Source of the DNA: RYN-133 sp036497285
Lineage (GTDB): Bacteria > Actinomycetota > Actinomycetes > Mycobacteriales > Jatrophihabitantaceae
DNA: 64,000 nucleotides
Direction of reading: 5' to 3'
NCBI GenBank assembly: GCA_036497285.1
Contig: DASXJR010000093.1
Span: 1 to 64,000 of the forward strand
This document shows positions 16,714 through 25,463 of this stretch, one piece after another. A model generated the notes under the pieces. That model worked only from the letters and a program-made list of their open reading frames with translations. It did not search any database and was not told where the DNA came from. Position 1 is the first letter of the stretch. Each line of letters opens with the position of its first letter. The translations under genes were made by a program, and so were the position numbers.

Positions 16714-18030
16714 TCACGACTTGTAGAACGCGCTGCCCTTCTGCCACTGCGCCCAGCTCAACGTCCAGTCGCCGCCCTCCCACAACTGCAGCTTCGGACC
16801 ACCGGAGTGCACGACCTTGACGATGTCGCCGACGAGCGAGGTGTTGTAGTACCACTTCGCGTTGCGGTAGTTGAGGTTCAGGCAGCCGTGCGAGAGGTTC
16901 TCGTGGCCCTGCGCCCACACTGTCGCGTCGAGCTCGTGCAGGTAGATGCCGTCGGTGCTGATCTTCGTCGCCCACGGCACCTTCTCGGGTGCGTACCCGA
17001 GCGGCGAGCTGGCCGGCAGGCCGAAGCTGTCGGAGGACATGGTCGCGGGATTCTCGTGCCCGATGACCGTGTAGGTACCGGGCATCGTCCACAGGTAGAT
17101 CGTCAGGCCGTTCTTGCCCGGTGTGGTGCCGCCGCGACCCATCGATGTCGGCATGTTCCGCACGAGCTTGTCGTTGAAGTACACGTGGACCCGGTGCGTG
17201 GCGGCGTTCGCGATCGCGACGTGCTTGGCACCGATCTTGTACGACACCGACTGGTCGGCCTGGCCGTATAGGCCGGGGCCGACCTCGACGCCGTACACCT
17301 TCGCGTCGATGGTGACTTTCGTGCCCGGCTTGTAGAAGTGCCGCGGCCGCCAGTGGACGGTGTGGTCATCGGTCCAGTACCACGACCCGTCGACGTGCGG
17401 GCTCGTCGTGACGGTCAGAGCCCGCTCGGCCGCCTTCTTCCGGTAGATGGACTCGTCGAAGTTGACGACAGGAACGAAGCCGACGCCGTAGGTGCCGCCG
17501 TTCTGGATGTAAGACCCGTAGATCGTGTCGAAGTACGGCATCGTCATGTTGCTCGGCGTCAGCGTGCTGAACGACCGCCGGTAGACACGGGAGGCCTCGC
17601 CGGTGCTGTTCACCGCGGTCGCCACCATCTTGTAGGACTTGCTGTAGCCGAGCACCTCGGTCGTGGACCAGCTCTTGTTGTCCGCCGACAGCTTGCCGGT
17701 GACGTGCTTGCCCTCGGCATTGACGAGCGAGACGTTGCGCAGCGTGCCGTTGGTGACCGCGAGCGTGATCGGGGTGGTCGGGTTGACGTCGGCCTCGGCG
17801 GCGGGCGACGAGGCGAACGACACCGGATCGGCGGCCGCGGAGGTGGACGGCGCCGCGGAACTGGCGGGCGCGCCCGCAGAAGTCGCGACCTTGCTGGGCT
17901 GCGCCGGTGCGGAGGAGTCGGTGCTGCCGGACCCGGAGGTGCACGCGGACAGCAGAAGGCCCGATCCGGCCGCGACCAGAGCCGCTCGGGTCAGTACCGA
18001 ACGCCTGCGTGAGTGCTGTTGTACGGACAA
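16714..18030 (-). CDS. L,D-transpeptidase lipoprotein (Ig-like + YkuD)
   Basis: A 438-aa envelope enzyme. An N-terminal signal with lipobox (SGLLLSAC, Cys near residue 30) and a Ser/Ala-rich linker lead to Ig-like domains at about 70-275. The YkuD catalytic domain ends with HENLSHGCLNLNYRN (Cys about residue 385). Such enzymes form 3-3 cross-links in peptidoglycan from tetrapeptide donors; the layout resembles mycobacterial LdtMt2. The likely start is TTG at 18030 with a weak ribosome site; a start some codons later would still keep the signal. It stands divergent from nadE. Confidence 0.9.
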   Translation of the reverse strand: MSVQQHSRRRSVLTRAALVAAGSGLLLSACTSGSGSTDSSAPAQPSKVATSAGAPASSAAPSTSAAADPVSFASSPAAEADVNPTTPITLAVTNGTLRNVSLVNAEGKHVTGKLSADNKSWSTTEVLGYSKSYKMVATAVNSTGEASRVYRRSFSTLTPSNMTMPYFDTIYGSYIQNGGTYGVGFVPVVNFDESIYRKKAAERALTVTTSPHVDGSWYWTDDHTVHWRPRHFYKPGTKVTIDAKVYGVEVGPGLYGQADQSVSYKIGAKHVAIANAATHRVHVYFNDKLVRNMPTSMGRGGTTPGKNGLTIYLWTMPGTYTVIGHENPATMSSDSFGLPASSPLGYAPEKVPWATKISTDGIYLHELDATVWAQGHENLSHGCLNLNYRNAKWYYNTSLVGDIVKVVHSGGPKLQLWEGGDWTLSWAQWQKGSAFYKS

Positions 18031-18348
18031 CTGCTACCGCCTATCCTCGCCGTCGCGCGCCGGCTCTGCCCGACCGAGCGACCCCTCTATTCTCCCCCAG
18101 CGACCCGTCCGGGCCATGCAGGCGCGCGACCGAGCACCTACAAGCACCCACAAGCCCTTACGACGATATGACGCGCACACGGTGGCTCCGGTTGCACGAC
18201 CTCGATCAATTTCCCCTCCGCTGCCGGCGACTGCTCCGGCGCCGTGGGCCCCGGCTGGTCCCTCCCGGTCTCACGGCAGCCTCATTCTGCCGCACTCCAC
18301 CGACATACCCAGACATGCTCAGGAACCACATGGGTGGAAACTGGAGGT
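18031..18348. other. Intergenic, 318 bp, divergent promoter region
   Basis: No gene is seen. This space must hold promoters for the leftward L,D-transpeptidase and rightward nadE. It contains near-direct repeats of CCTACAAGCACCCACAAG type around 18137-18156 and GAATAG (minus strand) around 18090. None is convincing enough to call a promoter. Confidence 0.4.
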
Positions 18349-20073
18349 ATGCGTCCTTCCCGGCTCCGGGTTGCTCTGGCCCAGGTGAACTACACGGTCG
18401 GGGACCTCGCCGCCAACGCAGCGATGGTGGTCGAGCGCACCCGGACCGCAGTCGCCGCCGGCGCCGACCTCGTGGCGTTCCCGGAGCTCACGCTCACCGG
18501 CTACCCGCCGGAGGACCTCGTCCTGCGGCGGGGCTTCCGCTCGGCCTCCCGAGCCGCTCTGGAGAAGCTCGCCGCCGACCTCGCGGCCGAGGGCCTGGGT
18601 GACATCGCGGTCCTGGTCGGCTACGTCGACGACGCGGACGGGCCGCGCAACGCGCTCGCGTTCGTGCACCGCGGCGACGTCGTGGCCCGCTACTTCAAAC
18701 ACCATCTGCCCAACTACGGCGTGTTCGACGAGCAGCGGTACTTCCGGGAGGGTTACCGGTTCGTAGTCGTGCGACACCGCGGCGTCGACATCGCCCTGAC
18801 GATCTGCGAGGACCTGTGGCAGGACGGCGGCCCGTTCACCGTTGCCGGACGGCTGGGCGTCGGGTTGGTCGTGAACATCAACGGCTCGCCGTACGAACGG
18901 AACAAGGACGACCTGCGGCTGCCGCTGCTGCGTCGCCGCTCGGCCGAGGCTGGTGCGCCGGTGGTGTACGTCAACACCGTCGGCGCGCAGGACGAGCTGG
19001 TCTTCGACGGTGATTCGATGGTGGTGAGCGCCGACGGCACCGTGGTCATGCGTGCGCCGCAGTACGTCGAGGACGTGTACCTCGTCGACGTCGACGTCGA
19101 GGCCGCCAGATCGCCCATCGACGCGCCGGCCCCGCAGTTCGTCGACATGACGGTGGACCGCCACGAATCGGCCGACCAGCGGCCGTCCGCCGATCGCGAG
19201 CCGATCGAGGCGGTGTGCGCCGAGCCGCTTCCGTACGAGGCAGAGGTATGGGGAGCGCTGGTCACCGGGCTGCGCGACTACGTGCGCAAGAACGGGTTCC
19301 GTTCGGTTGTGCTGGGTGTGTCCGGCGGCATCGACTCGGCCGTCGTCGCAGCGATCGCGGCAGACGCCATCGGTGGCGAGCACGTGTACGGGGTGTCCAT
19401 GCCGAGCTCGTACTCGACCGAGCACTCGAAGTCCGACGCGGCGGAGCTGGCTGAGCGGCTCCGCGCACATTTCCGGGTCGTGCCGGTAGCGCCGATGATC
19501 GATCAGTTCGTGTCGTCGCTGTCGCTGACGGGCCTGGCCGAGGAGAACGTGCAGGCTCGGGTGCGCGGCACCACGCTGATGGCGCTGTCCAACGCCGAGG
19601 GCCACCTCGTGCTCGCACCGGGCAACAAGAGCGAGCTGGCTGTCGGATATTCGACGATCTACGGCGACGCGGTCGGCGGCTTCGGCCCGATCAAGGACGT
19701 GCCGAAGACGCTGGTGTCGGCGCTCGCGCGCTGGCGCAACGCCGACGCCGTGCATCGCGGCGAGAACCCGCCGATCCCGGAGAACTCGATCAGCAAGCCA
19801 CCATCGGCGGAACTGCGCCCCGGACAGCTCGACACCGACTCGCTGCCGGACTACGAGGTTCTCGACCCGATCCTGGAGCGCTACGTCGACGGTGACCAAG
19901 GTGTCGCCGAGATCGCCGCCGCGGGATTCGACGCGACTGAAGTCGAGCGGATCGCGCGCCTGGTCGACCACGCCGAATGGAAGCGGCGGCAGTACCCACC
20001 GGGCTCGAAGATCAGCCACAAGAACTTCGGACGGGACCGACGGCTGCCGATCACCAACCGCTGGGTGGAATGA
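18349..20073 (+). CDS. nadE: Glutamine-dependent NAD+ synthetase
   Basis: A 574-aa two-domain enzyme converting deamido-NAD to NAD with glutamine as nitrogen donor. The N-terminal nitrilase-type glutaminase has the Glu in FPELTLTGY (about residue 46), Lys in KHHLPNYGVFDE (about 117) and Cys in ICEDLWQDGG (about 152). The C-terminal synthetase has the ATP loop GVSGGIDSAVVAAI (about 321) and PGNKSELAVGYSTIYGD. The ATG at 18349 is preferred because the family opens close to LRVALAQVN, but GGAGG lies only one base before it. A GTG at 18334 with AGGAA upstream is a real alternative. Confidence 0.95.
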   Translation: MRPSRLRVALAQVNYTVGDLAANAAMVVERTRTAVAAGADLVAFPELTLTGYPPEDLVLRRGFRSASRAALEKLAADLAAEGLGDIAVLVGYVDDADGPRNALAFVHRGDVVARYFKHHLPNYGVFDEQRYFREGYRFVVVRHRGVDIALTICEDLWQDGGPFTVAGRLGVGLVVNINGSPYERNKDDLRLPLLRRRSAEAGAPVVYVNTVGAQDELVFDGDSMVVSADGTVVMRAPQYVEDVYLVDVDVEAARSPIDAPAPQFVDMTVDRHESADQRPSADREPIEAVCAEPLPYEAEVWGALVTGLRDYVRKNGFRSVVLGVSGGIDSAVVAAIAADAIGGEHVYGVSMPSSYSTEHSKSDAAELAERLRAHFRVVPVAPMIDQFVSSLSLTGLAEENVQARVRGTTLMALSNAEGHLVLAPGNKSELAVGYSTIYGDAVGGFGPIKDVPKTLVSALARWRNADAVHRGENPPIPENSISKPPSAELRPGQLDTDSLPDYEVLDPILERYVDGDQGVAEIAAAGFDATEVERIARLVDHAEWKRRQYPPGSKISHKNFGRDRRLPITNRWVE

Positions 20074-20202
20074 GCCGGTCTCGCGTGATGGCCGTCTCCT
20101 CCGGGGCGACAAATCGTTACTTCTAGGGAAGCATTGATTTGTCCACGTAACAGCCCGGGGACCGGCTTGCCGGCCTCGAGGAGAGATGGCGAGGAACCCC
20201 TC

Positions 20203-21039
20203 ATGACCGGTACGTCCCTGTACGGCGGTGTCACCACCCGGCGGGTCACGATCCGCGATCTGCAGGCCGCGAAGGATCGCGGTGAACGCTGGCCGATGCT
20301 CACGGCCTACGACTTCTCGACCGCCCGCGTGTTCGACGAGGCCGGCATCCCGGTGCTGCTCGTCGGCGACTCCGCCGCGAACGTCGTGTACGGCTACGAC
20401 ACGACCGTGCCGGTCACGGTCGACGAACTGCTGCCGCTTGTGCGCGGCGTGGTCCGCGGCACCAAGCGCGCACTCGTCGTCGGTGACCTGCCCTTCGGCA
20501 GCTACCAGGCGTCCGCGACGCAAGCGCTCGAAACGGCGTCACGGTTCATGAAGGAGGGCGGCGCGCAGGCCATCAAGCTCGAGGGTGGCCAGCGAGTTGC
20601 CGGGCAGGTCGAGGCGCTGGTGTCGGCCGGCATCCCGGTCATGGCCCACATCGGGCTCACCCCGCAGTCGGTGAACGCGCTCGGCGGTTACCGGGTGCAG
20701 GGGCGTGGCGACGAAGCCGCTCATCGGCTCATCCAGGACGCGAAGGCCATGCAGCACGCGGGTGCGTTCGCCGTGGTGCTCGAGGTCGTGCCGTCCGAGT
20801 TGGCAGCGCAGGTGACCAAGGCACTGCACATCCCCACGATCGGTATCGGGGCCGGCCCGGGCACCGATGCGCAGGTCCTCGTCTGGCAGGACATGGCCGG
20901 GCTGCGCGGTGACAACAAGCCGGCGAAGTTCGTGAAGGAGTTCGCCGACGTGGGCGCGCAGCTGCGCGGCGCGGCCGAGACGTTCGCCCGTGAGGTGCGT
21001 GGGGGCACCTACCCAGGCCCGGAGCACGAGTACAGCTGA
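20203..21039 (+). CDS. panB: 3-methyl-2-oxobutanoate hydroxymethyltransferase
   Basis: A 278-aa TIM-barrel enzyme and first step of pantothenate synthesis: 5,10-methylene-THF plus 2-oxoisovalerate gives ketopantoate. Motifs are WPMLTAYDFSTARVFDEAGI, VLLVGDSAANVVYGYDTT (metal Asp), KLEGG, MAHIGLTPQSVNALGGYRVQGR and IGIGAGPGTDAQVLVWQDM. Start ATG at 20203 with GAGGAA seven bases upstream. It lies 130 bases after nadE on the same strand, so two cofactor genes may be co-transcribed. It ends before a strong hairpin. Confidence 0.96.
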   Translation: MTGTSLYGGVTTRRVTIRDLQAAKDRGERWPMLTAYDFSTARVFDEAGIPVLLVGDSAANVVYGYDTTVPVTVDELLPLVRGVVRGTKRALVVGDLPFGSYQASATQALETASRFMKEGGAQAIKLEGGQRVAGQVEALVSAGIPVMAHIGLTPQSVNALGGYRVQGRGDEAAHRLIQDAKAMQHAGAFAVVLEVVPSELAAQVTKALHIPTIGIGAGPGTDAQVLVWQDMAGLRGDNKPAKFVKEFADVGAQLRGAAETFAREVRGGTYPGPEHEYS

Positions 21040-21116
21040 CACGACATCGCCGGTGCACCGGCGACTCCGACCGCTCTGCGGCGAAGTCGACGGTGCACCG
21101 GCGATTCGTTCAAGGA

Positions 21117-21140
21117 CTGTCCGCGCCGACCGGCGGACAG
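21117..21140. terminator. Bidirectional terminator between panB and the histone-like gene
   Basis: CTGTCCGC, an 8-base loop and GCGGACAG form a perfect 8-bp stem, followed on the plus strand by TTCTT. It lies in the 117-bp gap between the convergent panB and histone-like genes. A perfect palindrome CGCCGGTGCACCGGCG lies just upstream at 21049-21064. Confidence 0.65.
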
Positions 21141-21156
21141 TTCTTACAGCGTGCGC

Positions 21157-21621
21157 TCAGACCGAACGCTTGGCTGCGGCGCGCTTCGCGGGAGTCCGCT
21201 TCGCCGCCGTCTTCTTCGCTGCGGTGCGACGCACTGCCTTCTTCGCCGCGGTCTTCTTGGCTGCGGTCTTGCGCACGGCCTTCTTGGCCGGTGTGCGCGT
21301 CGCCGCGGTCTTCTTCGCTGCCGTCTTCCGCGCGGTCTTCTTGGCGGGAGCGGTCTTCTTCGCCGCAGTCCGCTTCGCGGGAGCGGTCTTCTTCGCGGCC
21401 TTCCGCGCGGTCTTCCTGGCAGGCGCCGCCTTCTTCGCCGCCGTCTTCCTCGCGGTGGTCTTCTTGGCGGCGGTCTTGCGCACCGCCTTCTTCGCTGCGG
21501 TCCGCGTCGAAGCCGTCTTCCTTGCAACGGTCTTCTTCGCGGCGGTCTTCTTGGCTGCGGTCTTGCGAACAGCCTTCTTCGCGGGGGCCTTCTTCGCCGC
21601 CCTCTTTGCGGGTGTCGTCAT
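21157..21621 (-). CDS. Histone-H1-like Lys/Ala-rich nucleoid protein
   Basis: A 154-aa protein made almost wholly of Lys, Ala, Arg, Thr and Val in repeats such as AAKKTAAKK, ARKTAAKKAAPARK and PAKKAVRKTAAKK. It looks like the C-terminal tail of mycobacterial HupB/HupA-type HU proteins or chlamydial Hc1, but no HU domain precedes it. The start is an ATG with GAGGAGG nine bases upstream. It should be unfolded and bind DNA or RNA by charge; compaction is inferred. Low-complexity coding makes every frame open here, but start, ribosome site and codon pattern support the minus strand. Confidence 0.8.
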   Translation of the reverse strand: MTTPAKRAAKKAPAKKAVRKTAAKKTAAKKTVARKTASTRTAAKKAVRKTAAKKTTARKTAAKKAAPARKTARKAAKKTAPAKRTAAKKTAPAKKTARKTAAKKTAATRTPAKKAVRKTAAKKTAAKKAVRRTAAKKTAAKRTPAKRAAAKRSV

Positions 21622-21938
21622 TGCGTTGCCTCCTCGGCAGCAGTCAACGAATCCTCATTCGTTGTGACAAGTGGACGATGACCGTCGTGCAGCGTCAACG
21701 CGCCACGCCGAACACTCATAAGAGCATCGTGGCGCACATTTGCGATCAACGCATCATTGATTGCGAAATCTCTTGCATCAGTTTTGATACCGAAGTCGCG
21801 CTGCGTACACCGTGTTGCGTTCGTCAACGAGTGTGCGGCAGTACTTTTTCATCTCGGCACTGGGCGTGAATTGCCTTATGCACAAAGGTGATTCTCGCCT
21901 CGGAGCGACCAGTGGCTACGCTGTCGCAAGCGCACGAA
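21622..21938. other. Intergenic, 317 bp, relatively A/T-rich
   Basis: This is the stretch upstream of the histone-like gene and downstream of the pca operon, both leftward. It is less GC-rich than its surroundings and contains inverted pieces (GCGATCAACGCATCATTGATTGC around 21744 in outline) and a long hairpin at its right end. A 69-codon open frame at 21618-21827 overlaps the histone start by ATGA but has no family likeness. Confidence 0.5.
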
Positions 21939-21947
21939 TCACCCTTG
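21883..21947 (-). terminator. Long imperfect hairpin at the end of the pca operon
   Basis: CAAAGGTGATTC at 21883-21894 pairs with GAATCACCCTTG at 21936-21947 with one mismatch. An inner GCGAC/GTCGC stem adds to the structure. It spans the pcaL stop codon and lacks a U-tract, so it may end transcription or protect the 3' end. Confidence 0.4.
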
Positions 21948-23063
21948 TTGCGCGAGCACGTCCGATGCGATGGCCATCGCGCGATTCGCGCGCGGCAGTC
22001 CTGCGTAGAGCGCAACGTGCATGATGACTTCACCGATGTCGCTGTCGGACAGACCGTTGCGCCGCGCAGCGCGCACGTGCATCGCGAGCTCGTTCTCGGC
22101 ACCGAGTGCGATCAGAACCGCGAGCGTGACGATCGACCGTTCGCGTCGACCGAGTTCGCTGCGGGACCACACGTCACCCCACGCATAGCGGGTCAAGAGC
22201 TGCTGAAACGGTTCGGCGAACGGCGTCGTCGCTGCGACCGTGCGGTCGACATGCTCATTGCCGAGCACTGCACGGCGCACGCGATAGCCGGCCGCGAGAG
22301 TTGCGCCACCGCGGAAGTGGTCGAGCAGCAACAACGCGACCGCGCCGGGCTGCTCAATGGTGGGAAGGTGTGCCGCGTCGGGGACCACCACGAGCTGCGC
22401 ACCGCTGATGCCATCAGCGATCACTTCGAGGTGTTCGGGTGGTGTAGCCGGATCGTCCTTGCCCGCAATTACGAGGGTCGGCGCGGCGACTCGGCCGAGG
22501 TCGGCGCGCAGGTTCATGCCGCCGATGGCGTCGCAGCACTGCGCGTAACTCTCCGCGTCGATGCCGGTGAGCATTGCGCGCAGCGACGCAACGACCTGCG
22601 CATCACGCGCCGCGAGTGACGGCGTGACCCAGCGCGCGACGACCTGGTCCGCGACTGCCTCCATACCGTGCGCGCGCACGATGCCCGCGCGTTCGGTGTA
22701 GGACGAGCCGAGAAAGGCGGACGTGCACAGCAGAGCAAGGCGGCCGATGCGCTCGGGGCGGTGGATCGCGAGCCACATGCCGACCATGCCGCCCAACGAC
22801 AGACCGACGTAGTTCGCGAGAGTGATGCCGAGGTCGTCGAGAGTGGCGAGCACGTCGTCGGCAAGGTCCGCGAGCATGCTGGGCGAACCCGTCGGCGACG
22901 GGCTGGAGCCACCATGACCACGATGGTCGATGCGCACGACGCGGTACTGCTCCGTCAGCGGGCGCAGGACGGGCGTCCACATGTCGGTGGTGCTCCCGAC
23001 CGGTCCGAGCAGCACCAGCGGCGGCGCGTCCGCCGGGCCGTCAGTTCGCGCGTGCAGTCTCAC
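21939..23063 (-). CDS. pcaL: PcaL: 3-oxoadipate enol-lactonase / 4-carboxymuconolactone decarboxylase fusion
   Basis: A 374-aa fusion. Residues 1-250 are an alpha/beta hydrolase (PcaD) with nucleophile elbow VGLSLGGMVGMWLA, RIDHRGHGGS and catalytic His in PDAAHLPTIEQP. Residues 255-374 are the CMD/AhpD-like PcaC domain (YAWGDVWSRSELGRRERSIV and ENELAMHVRAARRNGLSDSDIGEVIMH). It carries out the decarboxylation and the lactone opening to 3-oxoadipate. PcaL fusions are known from Rhodococcus and Streptomyces. GTG start overlaps the pcaB stop (GTGA); the frame runs far upstream but that part is antisense noise within pcaB. It is the last gene of the operon. Confidence 0.93.
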   Translation of the reverse strand: MRLHARTDGPADAPPLVLLGPVGSTTDMWTPVLRPLTEQYRVVRIDHRGHGGSSPSPTGSPSMLADLADDVLATLDDLGITLANYVGLSLGGMVGMWLAIHRPERIGRLALLCTSAFLGSSYTERAGIVRAHGMEAVADQVVARWVTPSLAARDAQVVASLRAMLTGIDAESYAQCCDAIGGMNLRADLGRVAAPTLVIAGKDDPATPPEHLEVIADGISGAQLVVVPDAAHLPTIEQPGAVALLLLDHFRGGATLAAGYRVRRAVLGNEHVDRTVAATTPFAEPFQQLLTRYAWGDVWSRSELGRRERSIVTLAVLIALGAENELAMHVRAARRNGLSDSDIGEVIMHVALYAGLPRANRAMAIASDVLAQQG

Positions 23064-24214
23064 GTCTGCCCCCTGCCGGACAGGTAGCGATCGACCAGGT
23101 CGCCGGCGTGGCCCAGGTCGGTGGTGTCGAGCGTGTTCGCGAGGTTGGCGAGGTTGCGCGCCATTGCGTCTGTATCGACGTCGATGTTCACCGCGGTCCG
23201 CAGACGGGCTGCGGCACCGCCGGTGTAGCGCAGCAGCGCGAGCAGCGCAGGCCACTCGGCGTGCCAGGTGCCCGCGCCGCGCTGCAGTTCGGGCGCGAGC
23301 GACAGCAGGGTCGCGACGAGGCCGGGAGCTTGCGCCGCCGCGGCCCGTGCTGTCACCGCGGCGATCGGGTTCTGCTTGTGCGGCATGGCCGACGAACCGC
23401 CGGGTGCGCGCTCGCGAACCTCGCCCACGTCCGACTGAGCGAGCAGGACCAGGTCGGTGGCGACCTTGGCGACCGCAGCACTCGCTGCGCCGAGCGCACC
23501 GGCAAGCTCGGCAATCACGATCCGCTCGGTGTGCCATACACCGTCCGGCACGGCGAGGTCGCACTCTTCGGCGAAGGCGGCAAGCACGGCAGGACCATGC
23601 GGATACAGCGGTGCGAGCGTGCCGGCGGCGCCCCCGAGTTGGGCCGGTAGTCGCTCGCGCAGCTCGGCGAGCCGTCGCGCTGTTCGATCCAGTGCCTGCC
23701 CCCAGCCGGCAGCGAGTGCACCGAACGTCGTCGGCACGCCCCATTGCAGCAGCGTGCGCCCGATCATCGGAGTGTCGCGGTGGTCGCGCGCCAGGTGTGC
23801 GCAGGTGTCGGCCGACTCGGCCAGGCTCGCGCGAACTACACCGACGGCTTGCTTGGCGACGAGCATCAGTGCCGTGTCGACGATGTCCTGGCTGGTCGCG
23901 CCGAGGTGTACTGCACGCGCCGCATCGGCGCCTGCGCGCACCTCGACGCGGGTGCGGATCTCGGCGACGAGCGGGATGACGGGATTACCGCCGGGCACCG
24001 AGCGGCGGGCGAGTTCCGCGGTGTCGAGGCGTCGCACGGCATCGCACACCGCGCCGATCTCGAGCGCCACCGGCAACGGGATCACCCCCACGCCGGCACA
24101 GGCACGTGCCAGTGCCGTCTCGGCGGTACAGAGCGCGTCGACGATCGCCGCATCGTCGGTCGCGGCAACGACCGAAGTCGTGCCGAGAATCGCGTCGAAC
24201 AGCTCGGTGGTCAC
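23060..24214 (-). CDS. pcaB: 3-carboxy-cis,cis-muconate cycloisomerase
   Basis: A 384-aa fumarase/aspartase-superfamily enzyme that converts 3-carboxymuconate to 4-carboxymuconolactone. Signatures are AVHLGATSQDIVDTALML (about 102-119), MIGRTLLQWGVPTTFG and the superfamily loop GGSSAMPHKQNPIAAV (about 274-289). Length is shorter than some PcaB enzymes (about 450), which fits the actinobacterial form. It starts twelve bases after pcaG ends and overlaps pcaL by four bases. Confidence 0.93.
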   Translation of the reverse strand: MTTELFDAILGTTSVVAATDDAAIVDALCTAETALARACAGVGVIPLPVALEIGAVCDAVRRLDTAELARRSVPGGNPVIPLVAEIRTRVEVRAGADAARAVHLGATSQDIVDTALMLVAKQAVGVVRASLAESADTCAHLARDHRDTPMIGRTLLQWGVPTTFGALAAGWGQALDRTARRLAELRERLPAQLGGAAGTLAPLYPHGPAVLAAFAEECDLAVPDGVWHTERIVIAELAGALGAASAAVAKVATDLVLLAQSDVGEVRERAPGGSSAMPHKQNPIAAVTARAAAAQAPGLVATLLSLAPELQRGAGTWHAEWPALLALLRYTGGAAARLRTAVNIDVDTDAMARNLANLANTLDTTDLGHAGDLVDRYLSGRGQT

Positions 24215-24226
24215 CGTTGCAGCGTG

Positions 24227-24769
24227 TCAGACGGTGAAGAAGGGCGTCTCACCGTCGCCCTGCAGCCGGATGTCGAAGCGCAGGCCGGGACCGTCCGCGC
24301 GAGCGATCAAGCGCTCGCGCTCGTCTTCGTCGAGCGAGCGCTGCACGGGGTCGGCCGCGTTCGCTTCGGGCTCGTCCGGGAAGTAGAGCCGGGTGACCAG
24401 GTGCTTGAGCAGACCGCGCGCGAACACCGTCACGTCGATGTGCGGTGCCTGCTCGTCATCGACGCGTCCCGGCTTGAGCGTGTGGAAGCGAAACGCTCCG
24501 CGCGCGTCGGTGGCACAGCGGCCGAACGAACGGAAGCCGGCGAACGTCGCCGCGCCGCGCGGGTCGTCGGGATGCGCGTACCGACCGTCGGGGTCTGCCT
24601 GCCACAGTTCGATCAGCCCGTCCGGCACCGGCGCACCCGCGCCGTCGGTGAGCACGCCGCTGATCGTGATCCCGGCTGCGATGAGGTCCGGGCCGTCCTG
24701 CCACGGCAGCGCGATCGAGAGGAACGGGCCGACGGTCTGCGACGGTGTCGTCGCGGGGAGCTCAGTCAT
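24227..24769 (-). CDS. pcaG: Protocatechuate 3,4-dioxygenase alpha subunit
   Basis: A 180-aa intradiol dioxygenase subunit. It has the N-terminus PATTPSQTVGPFLSIALPW, the core DGLIELWQADPDGRYAHPDD (about residues 52-71), FHTLKPG and HIDVTVFARGLLKHLVTRLYF. The iron ligands reside in the beta subunit; alpha subunits complete the active site. ATG at 24769 overlaps the pcaH stop by eight bases, and earlier in-frame codons belong to the pcaH region. It works with PcaH to open the protocatechuate ring. Confidence 0.94.
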   Translation of the reverse strand: MTELPATTPSQTVGPFLSIALPWQDGPDLIAAGITISGVLTDGAGAPVPDGLIELWQADPDGRYAHPDDPRGAATFAGFRSFGRCATDARGAFRFHTLKPGRVDDEQAPHIDVTVFARGLLKHLVTRLYFPDEPEANAADPVQRSLDEDERERLIARADGPGLRFDIRLQGDGETPFFTV

Positions 24770-25463
24770 CGTCGGGCTCGCTCTCGAAGGGTGTCTGCGC
24801 GCGGCCACGCAGCACGATGTCGAACCGGAAGCCCAGCGCCCAATGGTCCTGCGTCGCGTTGTGGTCGTAGCTCGAGATCATCCGCTCGCGTGCGTGTTCG
24901 GGCACCGAGTTGTAGATCGGATCCTGGAAGAACAGCGGATCACCGGGGAAGTACATCTGGGTCACCAGGCGCTGCGGGAACGCACGTCCGAACACCGAGA
25001 AGTGGATGTGCGCCGGACGCCAGGCGTTGCGGTGGTTCTTCCACGGGTACGCGCCGGGCTGGATCGTGGTGAACCGGTAGTTGCCGTCCCTGTCGGTGGC
25101 GCACCGCCCTAATCCGGCGAAGTGCGGGTCGAGCGGGCCGGCCCATTGGTCGTTCGCGTGCCGGTAGCGGCCGGACGCGTTGGCCTGCCAGATCTCGAGC
25201 AATGTGTCGGGGACGGCGCGCCCGTCCGAATCGACCACTCGGCCGTGCACGATGATCCGCTGGCCGATCGCCTCGCCGCCGTCCCACTGGGTGAGGTCGT
25301 CGTCGCCCGGCCGGACCCGCTCGGCTCCGAACAGTGGTCCGGTGATTTCGGTGAGCCGTTGCGGCAACAGGTGCAGCTTGTTGTTCGGATGCCGTAGCGA
25401 CGTGCTGCGGTAGTCGGGGCTGTCGTAGTCGGGGTGGGACGCGCTGTCGTCCACGTAGCTCAT
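24762..25463 (-). CDS. pcaH: Protocatechuate 3,4-dioxygenase beta subunit
   Basis: A 233-aa catalytic subunit binding Fe(III). It opens with SASHPDYDSPDYRSTSLRHP and contains QRIIVHGRVVDSDGRAVPDT, LEIWQANASGRYRHANDQW (Tyr ligand region), GAYPWKNHRNAWRPAHIHFS (second Tyr and His ligands) and QMYFPGDPLF. The ATG at 25463 has GGAGG six bases upstream and overlaps the stop of the shortened thiolase gene by ATGA, so translation is coupled to that remnant. Confidence 0.95.
   Translation of the reverse strand: MSYVDDSASHPDYDSPDYRSTSLRHPNNKLHLLPQRLTEITGPLFGAERVRPGDDDLTQWDGGEAIGQRIIVHGRVVDSDGRAVPDTLLEIWQANASGRYRHANDQWAGPLDPHFAGLGRCATDRDGNYRFTTIQPGAYPWKNHRNAWRPAHIHFSVFGRAFPQRLVTQMYFPGDPLFFQDPIYNSVPEHARERMISSYDHNATQDHWALGFRFDIVLRGRAQTPFESEPDDD

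Noticed and set aside
18319..20523. A long minus-strand frame opposite nadE and panB
   Set aside because: A shadow of the real plus-strand genes, with atypical composition and no motif.
21618..21827. A 69-codon frame whose TGA overlaps the histone-like gene start
   Set aside because: No recognisable family; the overlap may be chance since the ribosome site of the next gene lies within it. Left as intergenic.
23064..23744. N-terminal extension of PcaL reaching into pcaB
   Set aside because: Arg-rich antisense-like composition; the PcaD domain begins at the GTG overlapping the pcaB stop.
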